A stretch of 64,000 nucleotides of DNA, from NCBI RefSeq assembly GCF_011040385.1, contig NZ_JAAIKB010000002.1, positions 372,001 through 436,000 on the forward strand. Reading direction: 5' to 3'. Source of the stretch: Falsiroseomonas algicola. Its GTDB lineage: Bacteria > Pseudomonadota > Alphaproteobacteria > Acetobacterales > Acetobacteraceae. Of this stretch, positions 36,509 to 44,897 are shown one piece after another. Position 1 is the stretch's first letter; each line of letters opens with the position of its first letter. The position numbers and the translations under genes were made by a program. The notes beneath the pieces are model-generated. The model did not search any database and was not told the DNA's origin. It saw only the letters and a list, made by a program, of their open reading frames with translations.

Positions 36509-37477
36509 CTATTCCAGCGTGATGCGGCGCGCCCGGATCACCTCGCCCCATCGCTGCGTTTCCGCGGCGAGATAGGCGGGGAAGGCTTCCGGCGTGCCGA
36601 CGCGCGGGATGTACGCCGCCGCGCGCAGGCGCTCCAGCATGGCCGGGTCTTTCATCGCGGCATCCATTGCGCCCCACAGCCGCCGGATCACCGGCGCGGG
36701 CGTATTCGCCGGCGCCAGCAGCGCGAATTGGGAGGAGATCTCGTAGCCCGGCAGCGTCTCCGCGATGGTCGGCACCTCCGGCGTCTGCGGGAAGCGCTCC
36801 GTGCTGCCGACCGCGATCCCCACCACCTGGCCCGCCCGCATCAGCGGCAGCGCGGTCACCGCATCGACGAAGGCCATCTGCACATCGCCGGTGATCAGCG
36901 CCTGCACCGCCGGCGCGCCGCCGCGATAGGTCACGTTCTGCACCTCGATCCCCGCCATCGACAGGAACAGCTCCGTGGCGATGTGCGCCGAGCTTCCGGC
37001 ACCGGAGGAGGCGTAGTTCAGCGCCCCCGGCCGCGCCTTCGCCAGCGCGACCAGCCCCGCCACGTCCCGCACCCCAAGGCGCGGATTGACGCAGAGGTAG
37101 ATCGGCGTCTCGCACAGCAGCCCGATGGCCGCGAAGTCGCGCGCATCGTCATAGCCGCGATTGGGCATCAGGTGGCCGGCCATCGCGAAGGTGCCGCGGC
37201 CCGACATCAGGATGGTGTAGCCATCCGGCCGCGCCCGCGCGACGGAAGCCTGGCCGATCGTCCCGGCCGCCCCCGGCCGGTTCTCCACCACGACAGGCTG
37301 GCCGAGCTGCTTCGCCATCCCCTCCGCCACCATCCGCCCCACCAGGTCGCTCGACCCGCCCGGCGCCCAGGCGACGACCAGCGTGATGGGCCGGGTCGGG
37401 AAACTGTCCTGCGCGGCGGCCGGGCGGGCGGCCAGGGCGGCGGCCGCACCGAGCGCGAGGTGGCGACGGGTGATCAT
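36509..37477 (-). CDS. Bug/TctC-family periplasmic solute receptor
   Basis: A 322-residue Bug protein. The signal peptide MITRRHLALGAAAALAARPAAA is followed by DSFPTRPITLVVAWAPGGSSDLVGRMVAEGM and VVVENRPGAAGTIGQASVARARPDG. GGAGGAA upstream supports ATG 37477. It is the first gene of an operon with an alpha/beta hydrolase and a GST. It is divergent from the DUF2786 gene, with 125 nt between the starts. Confidence 0.92.
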   Translation of the reverse strand: MITRRHLALGAAAALAARPAAAQDSFPTRPITLVVAWAPGGSSDLVGRMVAEGMAKQLGQPVVVENRPGAAGTIGQASVARARPDGYTILMSGRGTFAMAGHLMPNRGYDDARDFAAIGLLCETPIYLCVNPRLGVRDVAGLVALAKARPGALNYASSGAGSSAHIATELFLSMAGIEVQNVTYRGGAPAVQALITGDVQMAFVDAVTALPLMRAGQVVGIAVGSTERFPQTPEVPTIAETLPGYEISSQFALLAPANTPAPVIRRLWGAMDAAMKDPAMLERLRAAAYIPRVGTPEAFPAYLAAETQRWGEVIRARRITLE

Positions 37478-37602
37478 GGCATGTTCCTCCGTGTATGAAC
37501 CAGTTCGTCCATTATGCATGGCGAATCGATGCTGCCCAGCTTGGCCTGGACGGCCCCTCGGCTTGCGCGCTACCGGGCCCTCTTCCCACCACGGAAGGCC
37601 GG

Positions 37603-38343
37603 ATGAGCCAGGCGAGCGAACTCGAGAAGGTGAAGGCCCGCATCCGCGCGCTGGCCGCCAAGACCACCGACCGCGGCTGTTCGGAGGCCGAGGCCATGGC
37701 CGCCGCCCAGAAAGTCGGCCAGCTGCTCGAGGTCTATGGCCTCAGCATGTCGGAGGTCGAACTGCGGCAGGAGGTCTGCATCCAGCGCGAGATCGTCATG
37801 GAAGGCCCGCGCCTGCAGGCCGTCGGCGCCATCTTCCTCGCCATCATCCGCCTGACCGAGACCAAGGGCTGGACCGCCGGCCGCGGCACCTTCGTGCTGT
37901 TCGGGCTGGAGCCCGACGTGCTGATGGGCGAATACCTCCTCCACCTCGTCGCCGGGGCCGTGGACCGGGAGGAAGCCGATTTCCGCGCCAGCGAGGCCTA
38001 TCGCCGCAGCCGCCTGCAACCTCAGGCGCGGCTCCGCAGCTTTCGCTACGGATTCGCGGAGCGCATTTCCGAGCGGCTGGAGCAGATCGCCCGCCACCGC
38101 CGGGAAACCGCCACCGCCGCCCGCGCCACGCCCGCCGCCGGCACCGCCCTGGTGGTGGCAAAGGAGAAGCAGGTCCAGGCCGCCTTCAAGGAACTTGGCA
38201 TCCGCCTCGTCTCCCGCAGCACGACGCGCCGCGTGCGGGACGGCAACGCCTTCCGCCACGGGCAGGAAGCCGGCGGCCGCGTCGGCCTGGATCGTCCCGT
38301 CGGCGCGGGCACCAGCCCGCGGAGCCTGCGCGACAAGCCGTGA
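37603..38343 (+). CDS. DUF2786-domain protein
   Basis: A 246-residue protein of unknown function. The N-terminal 45 residues (ELEKVKARIRALAAKTTDRGCSEAEAMAAAQKVGQLLEVYGLSMSEVEL) match the DUF2786 helical domain. The remainder (about 50-230) is a mixed domain often found with it, ending in a basic Gly/Arg-rich tail. GGAAGG before ATG 37603 fixes the start, though the frame is open 36 codons further up. The stop overlaps the next gene (GTGA), a small HExxH metalloprotein, so the two are made together. DUF2786 proteins also occur in phages and plasmids; nothing else phage-like is nearby. Confidence 0.8.
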   Translation: MSQASELEKVKARIRALAAKTTDRGCSEAEAMAAAQKVGQLLEVYGLSMSEVELRQEVCIQREIVMEGPRLQAVGAIFLAIIRLTETKGWTAGRGTFVLFGLEPDVLMGEYLLHLVAGAVDREEADFRASEAYRRSRLQPQARLRSFRYGFAERISERLEQIARHRRETATAARATPAAGTALVVAKEKQVQAAFKELGIRLVSRSTTRRVRDGNAFRHGQEAGGRVGLDRPVGAGTSPRSLRDKP

Positions 38344-38786
38344 GCCGCGACCAGCCCCGTGCCCGCCGCGTCTATGCGTGGGAGGACCGGGTCGTCGCGC
38401 CGCTCGACCGTTCCCGCGTGCCCTTCGCGCAGATGCAGGCGCTGGTGGACTATGTCTGGGCCGAAGCCGGTCTCCGCTGGCCGCCCAGGGTCCGCCGCAA
38501 GCGGCCTTCCACGCGCGTCATCGCCACTGGCAGCCGCCTGGCGATCGAGGCGCCGCCCGAACTGCCGAGCTGGGTGCTGCTGCATGAGGTCGCCCATGCC
38601 ATGACGGCCGACCATGACGGGGCAGGGGACGGCCACGGCTCCGCCTTCATGGGCATCTATGTCGACCTGCTGGTCCGCCATGCGCGGCTGGACCGCGACC
38701 ATCTGGCGGCCACCCTGGCGGCTGCCGGCATCCTCTGGGACCCGGCCGCGAAGCCACGGTTCCTGGATCCTAGCTCCCCAGCTTGA
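38340..38786 (+). CDS. Small HExxH putative metalloprotease/metallohydrolase
   Basis: A 148-residue protein starting at GTG 38340. The zinc motif is LLHEVAHAM with His82, Glu83 and His86, and a third ligand is likely His99 in [16 protein letters not shown]. This is a compact SprT-like or gluzincin-like arrangement seen in uncharacterised bacterial metallohydrolases. It has no signal peptide, so it acts in the cytoplasm. Translational coupling to the DUF2786 gene suggests a joint role. Its end overlaps the convergent SMR gene by 17 nt. The substrate is unknown. Confidence 0.8.
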   Translation: MSRDQPRARRVYAWEDRVVAPLDRSRVPFAQMQALVDYVWAEAGLRWPPRVRRKRPSTRVIATGSRLAIEAPPELPSWVLLHEVAHAMTADHDGAGDGHGSAFMGIYVDLLVRHARLDRDHLAATLAAAGILWDPAAKPRFLDPSSPA

Positions 38787-39084
38787 GCGTCACGATCCCC
38801 GCCGCGATCAGCGCGATGCCGCCGATCCGCGCCGCCGTCGCGGCCTCCCCCAGCACCAGCACGCCGAAGATCGCCGTCCCGATCGCGCCGATGCCCGTCC
38901 AGACCGCGTAGGCCGTGCCGACCGGAAGCGTCTTCAGCGCCACGCCCAGCAGCCCGATGCTCAGCGCCATGGCACCGAGGGTCAGCACGGTTGGCACCAG
39001 GCGGGAGAACCCCTCGGTGAACTTCAACCCGACGGCCCAGCCCACTTCGAGCAGCCCAGCCAGCCCCAGCCACACCCACGCCAT
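38770..39084 (-). CDS. gdx: SMR-family transporter, Gdx/SugE type (guanidinium exporter)
   Basis: A 104-residue protein with four membrane helices. [27 protein letters not shown] carries the conserved Glu13 of the SMR family, and [19 protein letters not shown] is the Gdx/SugE signature. Proteins with this wording export guanidinium with protons; a minority export quaternary ammonium compounds. It is divergent from the AzgA-like permease with 70 nt between the starts. I looked for a guanidine riboswitch in that short leader and found none that I recognise. Confidence 0.88.
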   Translation of the reverse strand: MAWVWLGLAGLLEVGWAVGLKFTEGFSRLVPTVLTLGAMALSIGLLGVALKTLPVGTAYAVWTGIGAIGTAIFGVLVLGEAATAARIGGIALIAAGIVTLKLGS

Positions 39085-39100
39085 GCCCCGCTTCCTTTCC

Positions 39101-39138
39101 GGCCGATCGGCCCTTTAGGGTTTCGCTGCACCGCAGCG
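39101..39138. repeat. Palindrome and hairpin in the gdx / purine-permease divergent gap
   Basis: GGCCGATCGGCC (39101-39112) is a perfect 12-bp palindrome. CGCTGC-ACC-GCAGCG (39124-39138) is a 6-bp inverted repeat with a 3-nt loop. Both lie in the 70-nt gap between two divergent transporter genes and may form an operator. Function unknown. Confidence 0.35.
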
Positions 39139-39154
39139 CACAGGAGTCGCCCCC

Positions 39155-40441
39155 TTGGACCGCTTCTTCGAAATGACCGCCCGCGGCACCACGCCGCGCA
39201 CGGAGATCCTGGCCGGGATCGCGACCTACCTGACCATGGTCTACATCGTCGTGGTCAATCCCTCGATCATGGCCGCCGCCGGCATCGATCCCGGCGCGGC
39301 CTTTGTCGCCACCTGCCTGGCGGCCGCCATCGGCAGCGCGCTGATGGGGTTGCTGGCCAACTTCCCGATCGCGCTTGCCCCCGGCATGGGGCTCAACGCC
39401 TATTTCGCCTTCGCGGTCGTCGGCGGGATGGGGATTTCCTGGCAGGTGGCGCTGGGCGCCGTCTTCCTCTCGGGCTTCCTGTTTTTCCTGGTCTCCGTGC
39501 TCAAGATCCGGGAATGGCTGGTGAACGGCATCCCGCTCTCCCTCAAGCTCGGCATCGCGGCGGGGATCGGCTTCTTCCTTGGCCTGATCGGGCTGCGCGG
39601 CATGGGGGTGGTGGTGGCCAATCCGGCCACGCTGGTCGGCCTCGGGCCGCTCTCCGCCACCAGCACGCTGATCGCCTGCGCGGGATTCTTGCTGATCGCG
39701 GGCCTGGCCGCGCGCAACGTGCCGGGCGCCATCGTGCTCGGCATCATCGGCACGGCCGCCATCGGCCTGCCCTTCGGCCTGACCGAGTTCAAGGGCATCG
39801 TTTCCGCACCGCCCTCGCTCGCCCCCACCTTCCTGCAGATGGACATCGCCGGCGCCATCGGCGTCGGCCTGGTGGGGATCGTCTTCACTTTCTTCCTGGT
39901 AGACCTGCTGGACAATACGGGCACGCTGATCGCCACCACCCACCGGTCCGGGCTGATGAACAAGGATGGCACGGTGCCGCGACTCGGCCGCGCGCTGATG
40001 GCCGATAGCGGCGGCGCCATGATGGGCGCGGCACTCGGCACCTCCACCACCGTCAGCTACATCGAAAGCGCGGCCGGCATCCAGGCGGGCGGCCGCACGG
40101 GGCTTACGGCGCTGACGGTCGCGGGCCTGTTCCTGCTGACGCTGTTCCTGGCGCCGCTGGCCACCTCCATCCCGGGCTTCGCCACCGCGCCGGCGCTGGT
40201 CTTCGTGGCCTGCCTGATGGCCAAGGGGCTGCAGGATCTGGCCTGGGACGACACCACCGAATACCTGCCCGCCATCCTGACGGCGCTCGCCATGCCCTTC
40301 ACCTTCAGCATCGCGACCGGCATCGGCCTCGGCTTCATCACCTATGCGCTGGTGAAGACCCTGGCCGGCAGGGCAGGGGAGGTGCATGGCGCGGTCTGGC
40401 TGCTCGCCGCGCTATCCGCCATCAAGTTCGCCGTGATGTGA
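39155..40441 (+). CDS. AzgA-like purine permease (NCS2 family)
   Basis: A 428-residue membrane transporter of the AzgA/PbuG branch, which imports adenine, guanine or hypoxanthine with protons. The N-terminus FFEMTARGTTPRTEILAGIATYLTMVYIVVVNPSIM is diagnostic, as are ALAPGMGLNAYFAF and GALGTSTTVSYIESAAGIQAGGRTGLTA. About 12-14 hydrophobic segments are visible. The start is TTG 39155, with CAGGAG upstream. Guanidine- and purine-related transporters side by side may reflect shared nitrogen metabolism. Confidence 0.92.
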   Translation: MDRFFEMTARGTTPRTEILAGIATYLTMVYIVVVNPSIMAAAGIDPGAAFVATCLAAAIGSALMGLLANFPIALAPGMGLNAYFAFAVVGGMGISWQVALGAVFLSGFLFFLVSVLKIREWLVNGIPLSLKLGIAAGIGFFLGLIGLRGMGVVVANPATLVGLGPLSATSTLIACAGFLLIAGLAARNVPGAIVLGIIGTAAIGLPFGLTEFKGIVSAPPSLAPTFLQMDIAGAIGVGLVGIVFTFFLVDLLDNTGTLIATTHRSGLMNKDGTVPRLGRALMADSGGAMMGAALGTSTTVSYIESAAGIQAGGRTGLTALTVAGLFLLTLFLAPLATSIPGFATAPALVFVACLMAKGLQDLAWDDTTEYLPAILTALAMPFTFSIATGIGLGFITYALVKTLAGRAGEVHGAVWLLAALSAIKFAVM

Positions 40442-40450
40442 CGGCGCGGA

Positions 40451-41089
40451 TCAGACGATCCGGATCACCTGGTCCAGGTCGGCCAGCAGATCGTCGCGGG
40501 AGACGCCCTGCAGCGTGATGCTGTCCCCGTTGGAGAAGGCGATCACGGCATTCCCGTGGACCTCGGTGACGAGGGGAGCCACGTCCGCGGGGTCGTTGAT
40601 TCCGGAGGCGTTGATGCCGCCCTTGATCTCAAGGACGTCGCGATCAAGGTCGAAGTCGGTGATGATGTCGTCACCGAAGTTGCTGTCGTAATAGAAGGTG
40701 TCTTCCTTGGCGGCGAAGCCGGCGCCGTCGCCCGTTAAGACGTCGTTGCCCGACCCGCCGGCCAGGAAATCCTCCCCCTGGCCGCCCAGGATGGTGTCCC
40801 GGCCCGCTTCGCCGAACAGCGCGTCATCCTCGCTGCCGCCCTGGATCAGGTCGTTGCCCGACCCGCCATAGATGGTGTCCCGGCCGGCATCGCCGAAAGC
40901 CTGGTCGTTGCCCGAACCCGCATAGACCAGGTCGTGGCCAGACCCGGCATGGACGCTGTCATTGCCGCCGCCCGAGCTGACGGTATCGGCGCCACCCGCG
41001 GCCTCGATGTAGTCCCGGCGGGACCCTGCCCAGGTCGTGTCGATGGTATCGTCGCAGGCCGAGCCGTGGATGGAGGCGAAGCCGGTCAT
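40451..41089 (-). CDS. Small RTX (hemolysin-type calcium-binding repeat) protein
   Basis: A 212-residue protein consisting mostly of about ten Gly-Asp-rich nonapeptide repeats (GGxGxDxxx; residues about 32-122, for example GSGNDLIQGGSEDD and GGSGNDVLTGDG), followed by a C-terminal segment (FYYDSNFGDDIITDFDLDRDVLEI...) like the end of serralysin and related type I secretion substrates. The repeats would bind calcium after export by a type I system. There is no signal peptide and no catalytic domain. No type I exporter genes are in the window. A sigma-70-like promoter and an AAGGAG site precede ATG 41089. Confidence 0.85.
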   Translation of the reverse strand: MTGFASIHGSACDDTIDTTWAGSRRDYIEAAGGADTVSSGGGNDSVHAGSGHDLVYAGSGNDQAFGDAGRDTIYGGSGNDLIQGGSEDDALFGEAGRDTILGGQGEDFLAGGSGNDVLTGDGAGFAAKEDTFYYDSNFGDDIITDFDLDRDVLEIKGGINASGINDPADVAPLVTEVHGNAVIAFSNGDSITLQGVSRDDLLADLDQVIRIV

Positions 41090-41143
41090 GTCATCGCTCC
41101 TTAAGGAAACCCGTCGGGATTGGTCGCGTTTGTCGAGGTTTGT

Positions 41144-41171
41144 CCTATAATTTGGATGACACGAACGTCAA
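41144..41171 (-). promoter_or_regulatory. Sigma-70-like promoter of the RTX gene
   Basis: On the minus strand TTGACG (41171-41166), a 16-nt spacer and TATAGG (41149-41144) form a good -35/-10 pair in an AT-rich patch that stands out from the GC-rich surroundings. A start near 41137 leaves a leader of about 48 nt with AAGGAG at 41102-41097 before the ATG. Confidence 0.6.
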
Positions 41172-41378
41172 CAGCTTTCTGAAGTGTGAATCATCGCGGC
41201 CGCCCACGGGCCGACTGAGTGTCGTGCTCTGAGACGGGCCCAGGCCTCGATCAGTCAGGACTGGCGCCCGGGAAAAAAGGCTCACTTTCGCAACGGGATA
41301 GGGAGAGCGGAGGCGCGAGAAGCGGGAGGCGCCAATTCCAATCGCGACCGCTGAATGCCTTATAAATCGCAACTGATA

Positions 41379-41720
41379 TTAATTTTTGTCCTGAAGAGAC
41401 GCGGCCTCGATCTCGCGCTGCAACCGACCTGTCACCAGCAGCCAAGCCATCCGGAAGTCGCTCGCCAGGGACCAGAGCGGATGCCCGAAGGTCGCGGGCC
41501 GGTTGCGCTCCACCAGCCAATGGGACAGCCAGGCACAACCATACCCGACCAGGACGGCAAGCAGCGCCAGCCAGGGGCGCGCCGTGACGATGGCAAGGCC
41601 GAGCAGCCCCAGCCCCGTGAAGGTCCCCACCGCATGCCAGGCGCGCGTCGCGGGCCGCGCATGCTGGCGCAGGTAATGCGGCCAGAACTCGGCATAGGTC
41701 TCGATGCGCGGCGTCTCCAT
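41379..41720 (-). CDS. DUF962/Mpo1-like membrane protein
   Basis: A 113-residue protein with two hydrophobic segments (about 35-70). The conserved ETYAEFWPHYLRQHARPATRAWHAVGT and SHWLVERNRPATFGHPLWSLASDFRM place it in the DUF962 family. Yeast Mpo1 of this family is an iron-dependent dioxygenase that acts on 2-hydroxy fatty acids, and several His residues (18, 23-28 region, 66, 78) are retained here. The longer frame from 41780 has no conservation upstream of ATG 41720. Bacterial members are uncharacterised. Divergent from the MFS exporter gene. Confidence 0.82.
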   Translation of the reverse strand: METPRIETYAEFWPHYLRQHARPATRAWHAVGTFTGLGLLGLAIVTARPWLALLAVLVGYGCAWLSHWLVERNRPATFGHPLWSLASDFRMAWLLVTGRLQREIEAASLQDKN

Positions 41721-41812
41721 GCCCGCAACCCTAGCCGAGCGCTCCGTCCTTCCGCCACCTCGCGCCGCTTTGCGCTTCACGCGGCGCGGCCGCTGCTGTC
41801 ACCCTGCGCGCG

Positions 41813-43423
41813 ATGCACCTCCCCGCCGCCCTTCTGCCGCTCCGCCACCCCGCCTTCCGGCTGCTCTGGCTGGCCAATCTCTGCAGCAACACGGGCATGT
41901 GGATGCAGAACACCGGCGCGGGGTGGATGATGACCTCCCTCGCACCCTCACCGCTGATGGTCAGCATGGTGCAGGTCGCCAGCCTGCTGCCCGTCTTCCT
42001 GCTGGCCCTGCCGGCCGGGGCGCTCGCCGATATCGTGGACCGCCGCCACTACCTGATCGCCGCCCAGGCCTGGATCGCCGCGGCCGGCACCATCCTGGCG
42101 CTGCTGGCCTGGCAGGGCATGCTGGGCCCCTGGGGCCTGGTCGCGCTGACCTTCGCCATCGGCGCCGGCACGGCCATGAACTCCCCCGCCTGGTCCGCCA
42201 CCACGCCGGAGGTCGTGCCCCGCGCGGACCTCGCCAGCGCCATCGTCCTGAATGGCATCGGCTTCAACATCACCCGTGCCATCGGCCCGGCCATCGGCGG
42301 CTTCACCGTGGCCTCCGCAGGGCCGGAGGCGACCTTCGCCCTCAACGCCCTCTCCTTCATGGTGGTCATCGTCGCGCTCCTGTTCTGGAAGCGGGAGGCA
42401 CCGCGCGCCGGCCTGCCCAAGGAGCATTTTCTCTCCGCCATCCGCGCCGGCATCGGCTTCACCCGCAACAGCCCGGTGCTGCGGGCGACGATCCTTCGCG
42501 GCTTCATGTTTTTCCTCTTCGCCGCGGCGGTCTGGGGCCTGTTGCCGCTGCTGGTCCGCCAGCAACTCGGCCTCGGCCCCGAATGGCTCGGGCTGATGCT
42601 GGCGGCCATGGGGGTTGGCGCGGTCGGGGCGGGCTTCGTCCTGCCCTCCCTCCGGTCGCGCCTCGACCGCAACGGCACCGTCACCGGCGCGGCTATCCTG
42701 GCGGGCCTCGCCCTCGTGCTGCTCGGCCAGGCGCATCACTGGTCCGTCGGCCTGCTCGCCATGTTCCTTTACGGCATCGCCTGGATCACCGGCGCCTCCA
42801 CCCTCCAGGCCTCCGCCCAGCTCTCAGTGCCCGGTTGGGTCCGCGCCCGCGCCATCGGCATCTACCAGTTCGCCACCTTCGGCGGCCTGACCTTCGGCTC
42901 CGCCCTCAGCGGCTGGGGGGGCGAGGTGCTCGGCATCGGCTGGGCGCTCGCCGTCTCCGGCGCCCTCTGCGCCGCGAGCGGCATCGCCGTACGCCGCTTC
43001 TCCATCGAGCCGCCCGCCGCCCCGGCGGTCGACGCCAGGCCCGCCCCCGCCATCCCCGCGCCGGAACCCGCCGCCCCCGCCTTGGCCGCGCTGCTGAACG
43101 ACGACAGCGGCCGGGTGCTGGAGGTGGTGCGCTACCAGATCGACCCCGCCGACCGCGCCGCCTTCCTGGCCATCATGGCCGAATGCCGCCAGGTCCGGCT
43201 GCGCAGCGGCGCGCTGGGCTGGCGGCTGTTCGAGGACGTGGCCCATCCCGAACGCTGGGTTGAGTTCTGGCTCGTCGAAAGCTGGACCGAACACCTGCGC
43301 GAAGCTGGCCGCATGACGGAATCGGACCTCGCCATCCTCGCCGCCGCCGCAGCCCTGCATCGCGGCGCCGCGCCGCCGGAGGCCGCGCGCTACCTGAACG
43401 TGCCGCCCGGCGCTCCATCATGA
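41813..43423 (+). CDS. MFS exporter (MFS_3/EntS-like) with C-terminal monooxygenase-like domain
   Basis: A 536-residue protein. The first 400 residues hold about 12 membrane helices of the EntS-like MFS_3 family (LRHPAFRLLWLANLCSNTGMWMQNTGAGWMM, PAGALADIVDRRHYL). After a Pro/Ala linker (about 400-430) a soluble domain of about 95 residues (LEVVRYQIDPADRAAFLAIMAECRQVRLRSGALGWRLFEDVAHPERWVEFWLVESWTEHLR) resembles the ABM dimeric barrel fold. Such fusions are a known subset of MFS_3. Export of a siderophore or small metabolite is possible; the small domain may sense or bind the cargo. Substrate unknown. Confidence 0.86.
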   Translation: MHLPAALLPLRHPAFRLLWLANLCSNTGMWMQNTGAGWMMTSLAPSPLMVSMVQVASLLPVFLLALPAGALADIVDRRHYLIAAQAWIAAAGTILALLAWQGMLGPWGLVALTFAIGAGTAMNSPAWSATTPEVVPRADLASAIVLNGIGFNITRAIGPAIGGFTVASAGPEATFALNALSFMVVIVALLFWKREAPRAGLPKEHFLSAIRAGIGFTRNSPVLRATILRGFMFFLFAAAVWGLLPLLVRQQLGLGPEWLGLMLAAMGVGAVGAGFVLPSLRSRLDRNGTVTGAAILAGLALVLLGQAHHWSVGLLAMFLYGIAWITGASTLQASAQLSVPGWVRARAIGIYQFATFGGLTFGSALSGWGGEVLGIGWALAVSGALCAASGIAVRRFSIEPPAAPAVDARPAPAIPAPEPAAPALAALLNDDSGRVLEVVRYQIDPADRAAFLAIMAECRQVRLRSGALGWRLFEDVAHPERWVEFWLVESWTEHLREAGRMTESDLAILAAAAALHRGAAPPEAARYLNVPPGAPS

Positions 43424-43501
43424 CCACACGCAACGACAAGACATGCAACGACCTGGGCTGATCCACGTTGGGCCCGCTGGAACAACCGTGGAGACAATCC
43501 C

Positions 43502-44008
43502 ATGCCGAAATCCACCGCCAAGGTCGCCAACCGCAACGACCTGAAGGACAACGCGAAGCAGACCTCGATCGGCGTGCTCTCCGCCTGCCTGACGGACAGC
43601 ATCGACCTCTACAACACCACCCGCCACGCCCATTGGAACGTGAAGGGCCCGCACTTCCACGCGCTGCACATCATGTTCGAGGAATTCTACGGCACGCTGG
43701 AGAAGGACATCGACGAGGTCGCGGAGCGGCTCGTCCAGCTCGGCGGCACCGCCATGGGCACCTCCCAGTCCGTCGCCAGCGGCACGCGCCTGCCGCCCTA
43801 TCCCGCCGACATCAAGGCCGGCATGGACCACCTGAATGCGCTGCTGGATCGCTACAGCGCCGTCGCCAAGGCCGTGCGCGAAGGCATCGATGAGACGGAC
43901 GAGGCCGGCGACGCCGATACCGCCGATCTCTTGACCGCGGTGTCCCGCAACATCGACAAGGCCGTATGGATGATGGAAGCCACCGCCACGCCGACCGGCG
44001 AGCGCTGA
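43502..44008 (+). CDS. dps: Dps-family ferritin-like DNA-protection protein
   Basis: A 168-residue Dps protein that forms dodecamers, oxidises and stores iron and shields DNA from oxidants. The ferroxidase motif is visible: His in TTRHAHWNVKGPHFHALHIMFEEFY (about 42-65), followed by Asp and Glu in LEKDIDEVAERL. The lysine-rich N-terminal tail (MPKSTAKVANRNDLKDNAK) could bind DNA. GGAGACA precedes ATG 43502. No OxyR or Fur site is recognisable in the 78-nt gap to the MFS gene. Confidence 0.94.
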   Translation: MPKSTAKVANRNDLKDNAKQTSIGVLSACLTDSIDLYNTTRHAHWNVKGPHFHALHIMFEEFYGTLEKDIDEVAERLVQLGGTAMGTSQSVASGTRLPPYPADIKAGMDHLNALLDRYSAVAKAVREGIDETDEAGDADTADLLTAVSRNIDKAVWMMEATATPTGER

Positions 44009-44027
44009 GCCTGATCCGGGGCGCCTG

Positions 44028-44786
44028 ATGTCGCCGCTGCGCGTCGGGCTGCTCCTGTTCCTGCTCTTCTGGCTGCTGCCGCTCGGCATTTCCGGGCTGC
44101 TGCACCTGCGCAACGGCATCGGCGACGGGTGGTGGGCGGCGGACCGGTCGAGCGCCGGCCTGCTGCCGCCGCCCGACCCCGATGCCGCAGTGGTGCGCGT
44201 GCTGGCCGCGCCCACCGTGCGGTGGCGTGGCATCTTCGCCAGCCATTGCTGGATCGTCATCAAGCCGCGCGGTGCCCGCACCTACACGCGCTACGACTAC
44301 ACCGCCTGGGGCGACCCGATCCGCGTCAACGGCTTCGAACCTGATGGCCGCTGGTTCGGTCGCCTGCCGGAAGTCGTCTTCGCCGCGGATGGTCCGGCGG
44401 CGGAGGCGCTGATCCCCCGCATGCAGGCCGCCATCCAGGCCTATCCCCACCAGGCCCGCGGCGACTACCGCGCCTGGCCCGGCCCCAACTCCAACACCTT
44501 CGTCGCCGCCATCATGGATGCGGTGCCGGAGGTCCGCGCCACCCTGCCGCCCACTGCCATCGGCAAGGACTACCCGCATGATGGCCGCTGGCTGTCGCTG
44601 ACCGGCACCGGCTTCCGCGCCACCCTTGGCGGCTATCTCGGCCTCACCATCGGCCTGGTCGAGGGCATCGAGATCAACATCCTCGGCGCCGTCGCCGGCA
44701 TCGACTTTCTCCAGCCCGCCCTGAAGCTCCCCGGCCTCGGCCGCCTGGGTACCGGCATGCCTGTTGCGCCCGTGGTGGAGCGGTAG
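44028..44786 (+). CDS. DUF3750-like membrane-anchored protein
   Basis: A 252-residue protein with an N-terminal membrane anchor or signal (LRVGLLLFLLFWLLPLGISGLLHL, 4-27) and a probably periplasmic domain. Conserved-looking parts are RWRGIFASHCWIVIKPRGARTYTRYD, AYPHQARGDYRAWPGPNSNTFVAAI and GIEINILGAVAGIDFLQPALKLPGLGRLG. The His-Cys and PGPNSNTF elements recall papain-like or transacylase-like folds, but I do not claim catalysis. I assign DUF3750 from overall pattern. It starts 19 nt after dps and may be co-transcribed. Confidence 0.65.
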   Translation: MSPLRVGLLLFLLFWLLPLGISGLLHLRNGIGDGWWAADRSSAGLLPPPDPDAAVVRVLAAPTVRWRGIFASHCWIVIKPRGARTYTRYDYTAWGDPIRVNGFEPDGRWFGRLPEVVFAADGPAAEALIPRMQAAIQAYPHQARGDYRAWPGPNSNTFVAAIMDAVPEVRATLPPTAIGKDYPHDGRWLSLTGTGFRATLGGYLGLTIGLVEGIEINILGAVAGIDFLQPALKLPGLGRLGTGMPVAPVVER

Positions 44787-44897
44787 TCACCTCGCTTGCG
44801 CCTCTCCCTCCTTCGCGCTTCCGGGGGCTCGTGGCACTGCCGCGAGGCCGAAGGCTGGATGGGGTGGGGGCCCGCCGCGACACCGAAGTTGACTGGA

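Noticed and set aside
35675-37498. 607-residue plus-strand open frame
   Set aside because: Antisense to the hydrolase and Bug genes, which have intact motifs and signal peptides.
37603-38786. Prophage remnant at the DUF2786 pair
   Set aside because: No integrase, attachment repeats, structural genes or shift in base composition in the surrounding sequence.
39085-39154. Guanidine riboswitch upstream of the Gdx-type gene
   Set aside because: The 70-nt gap is too short for a class I element, and I do not see the paired ACGR-loop hairpins of class II or the class III pattern.
38657-40387. 576-residue minus-strand open frame
   Set aside because: Antisense to the AzgA-like permease, whose membrane segments and signature motifs are clear.
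40560-41010. CRISPR-like repeats
   Set aside because: The periodic DNA here encodes the RTX nonapeptides; the 27-bp period is coding and there are no spacers.
41145-41538. Two short minus-strand open frames between the RTX and DUF962 genes
   Set aside because: No ribosome site or conserved pattern; one contains the RTX promoter and the other overlaps the DUF962 gene.
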